A DNA stretch of 64,000 nt from Fimbriimonadales bacterium (GTDB taxonomy: Bacteria > Armatimonadota > Fimbriimonadia > Fimbriimonadales > ATM1): NCBI GenBank assembly GCA_035559795.1, contig DATMAR010000007.1, positions 186,001 to 250,000 of the forward strand, given 5' to 3'. Shown here piece by piece: positions 63,652 to 64,000 of the stretch. The translations under genes were made by a program, and so were the position numbers. Position 1 is the first letter of the stretch. Each line of letters starts with the position of its first letter. Under the pieces are notes generated by a model that saw only the letters and a program-made list of their open reading frames with translations, had not been told where the DNA came from and made no database searches.

Positions 63652-64000
63652 ATGCCGAAAACGTTATTCGAAAAAATCTGGAATGCGCATATCGTTACCG
63701 TTTTACCGACCCGAGAGCATTTACTTTACATAGACAGGCATTTGATTCACGAAGTAACTTCTCCTCAAGCGTTTGACGGATTGCGAGAAAGAGGAATTCG
63801 CGTGCGCCGCCCGGATTTGACCTTTGCAACAGTCGACCACAACGTTCCTACCGATGGAAGAATTATTCCTGAAGAAACCCTGAGTGGAAAACAACTCATC
63901 GCATTAGCGAAGAACTGCGAAGAATTCGGAATACCTTTATTCGGATATCTCACCGAAAAACAAGGAATCGTCCATATCATCGGGCCTCAATTCGGTCTTA
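63652..64000 (+). CDS. leuC: 3-isopropylmalate dehydratase large subunit, partial
   Basis: The first 116 residues of an aconitase-superfamily enzyme of leucine synthesis; the gene continues past the window edge. TLFEKIWNAHIV, LLYIDRHLIHEVTSPQAF and FATVDHNVPT are the standard N-terminal LeuC segments. No ribosome site precedes the ATG. Confidence 0.93.
   Translation, partial: MPKTLFEKIWNAHIVTVLPTREHLLYIDRHLIHEVTSPQAFDGLRERGIRVRRPDLTFATVDHNVPTDGRIIPEETLSGKQLIALAKNCEEFGIPLFGYLTEKQGIVHIIGPQFGL

Overview
The window reads as chromosomal DNA of a diderm, mesophilic-looking bacterium with GC content below 50% by eye. Outer-membrane-type proteins (a porin-like barrel, a YjbH-like secreted protein, a lipoprotein), three prepilin-like proteins of the DUF1559 / H-X9-DG style, a class II ribonucleotide reductase, a DUF4838 protein and many leaderless genes fit Armatimonadota (Fimbriimonadia-like) best. 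Planctomycete, verrucomicrobial or lentisphaeral relatives cannot be excluded from the sequence alone.

Layout. 1-3.8 kb: partial membrane protein (-), BON lipoprotein, M32 carboxypeptidase, GrpE-like protein, cysteine-dioxygenase-type cupin. 3.9-6.6 kb: a lamin-tail-like hypothetical and an AT-rich three-gene cassette (HNH protein, beta-class DNA methyltransferase, PD-(D/E)XK nuclease) placed directly behind nrdJ. 6.6-10.8 kb: nrdR-nrdJ operon with a near-consensus promoter. 10.9-19.9 kb: tRNA-Pro, aldehyde dehydrogenase, AraC regulator, prepilin, tRNA-fMet, aldo/keto reductase, secreted coiled-coil protein, parAB, tandem duplicated prepilins. 19.9-32.4 kb: hisS, membrane protein, DUF4139 protein, CDF exporter, AddB-like/AddA-like pair, YjbH-like protein, plsC, tyrS. 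32.4-43 kb: a repeat-rich 500-bp spacer, DUF4838 protein, KOW-like protein, ROK kinase and methyltransferase, queG, penicillin acylase, MFS transporter, tRNA-Ala, and a fluoride riboswitch controlling a CPA2 antiporter. 44-52.8 kb: porin and a tight six-gene operon for a Tat-exported type II DMSO-reductase-family enzyme, with an FNR/CRP-type site at -41.5. 52.9-64 kb: xerC, secDF, two small proteins, hslV, sensor kinase, gpmA, uvrB, amidohydrolase and the start of leuC.

Three window-wide patterns stand out. (1) About 64 runs of seven or eight G or C, almost never six or more than eight, lie inside Gly-Gly or Pro-Pro codons; they are kept as heptamers whatever the codon phase, so the selected unit seems to be DNA. 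(2) Many genes have a -10 hexamer ending 6-8 nt before the start codon, indicating leaderless mRNAs. (3) A short palindromic intergenic repeat with the core GCGCC-TTAC-GGCGC recurs in both orientations.

The clearest regulatory systems are the fluoride riboswitch, in which the Shine-Dalgarno repeats an aptamer strand, and the anoxia-type operator of the molybdoenzyme operon.
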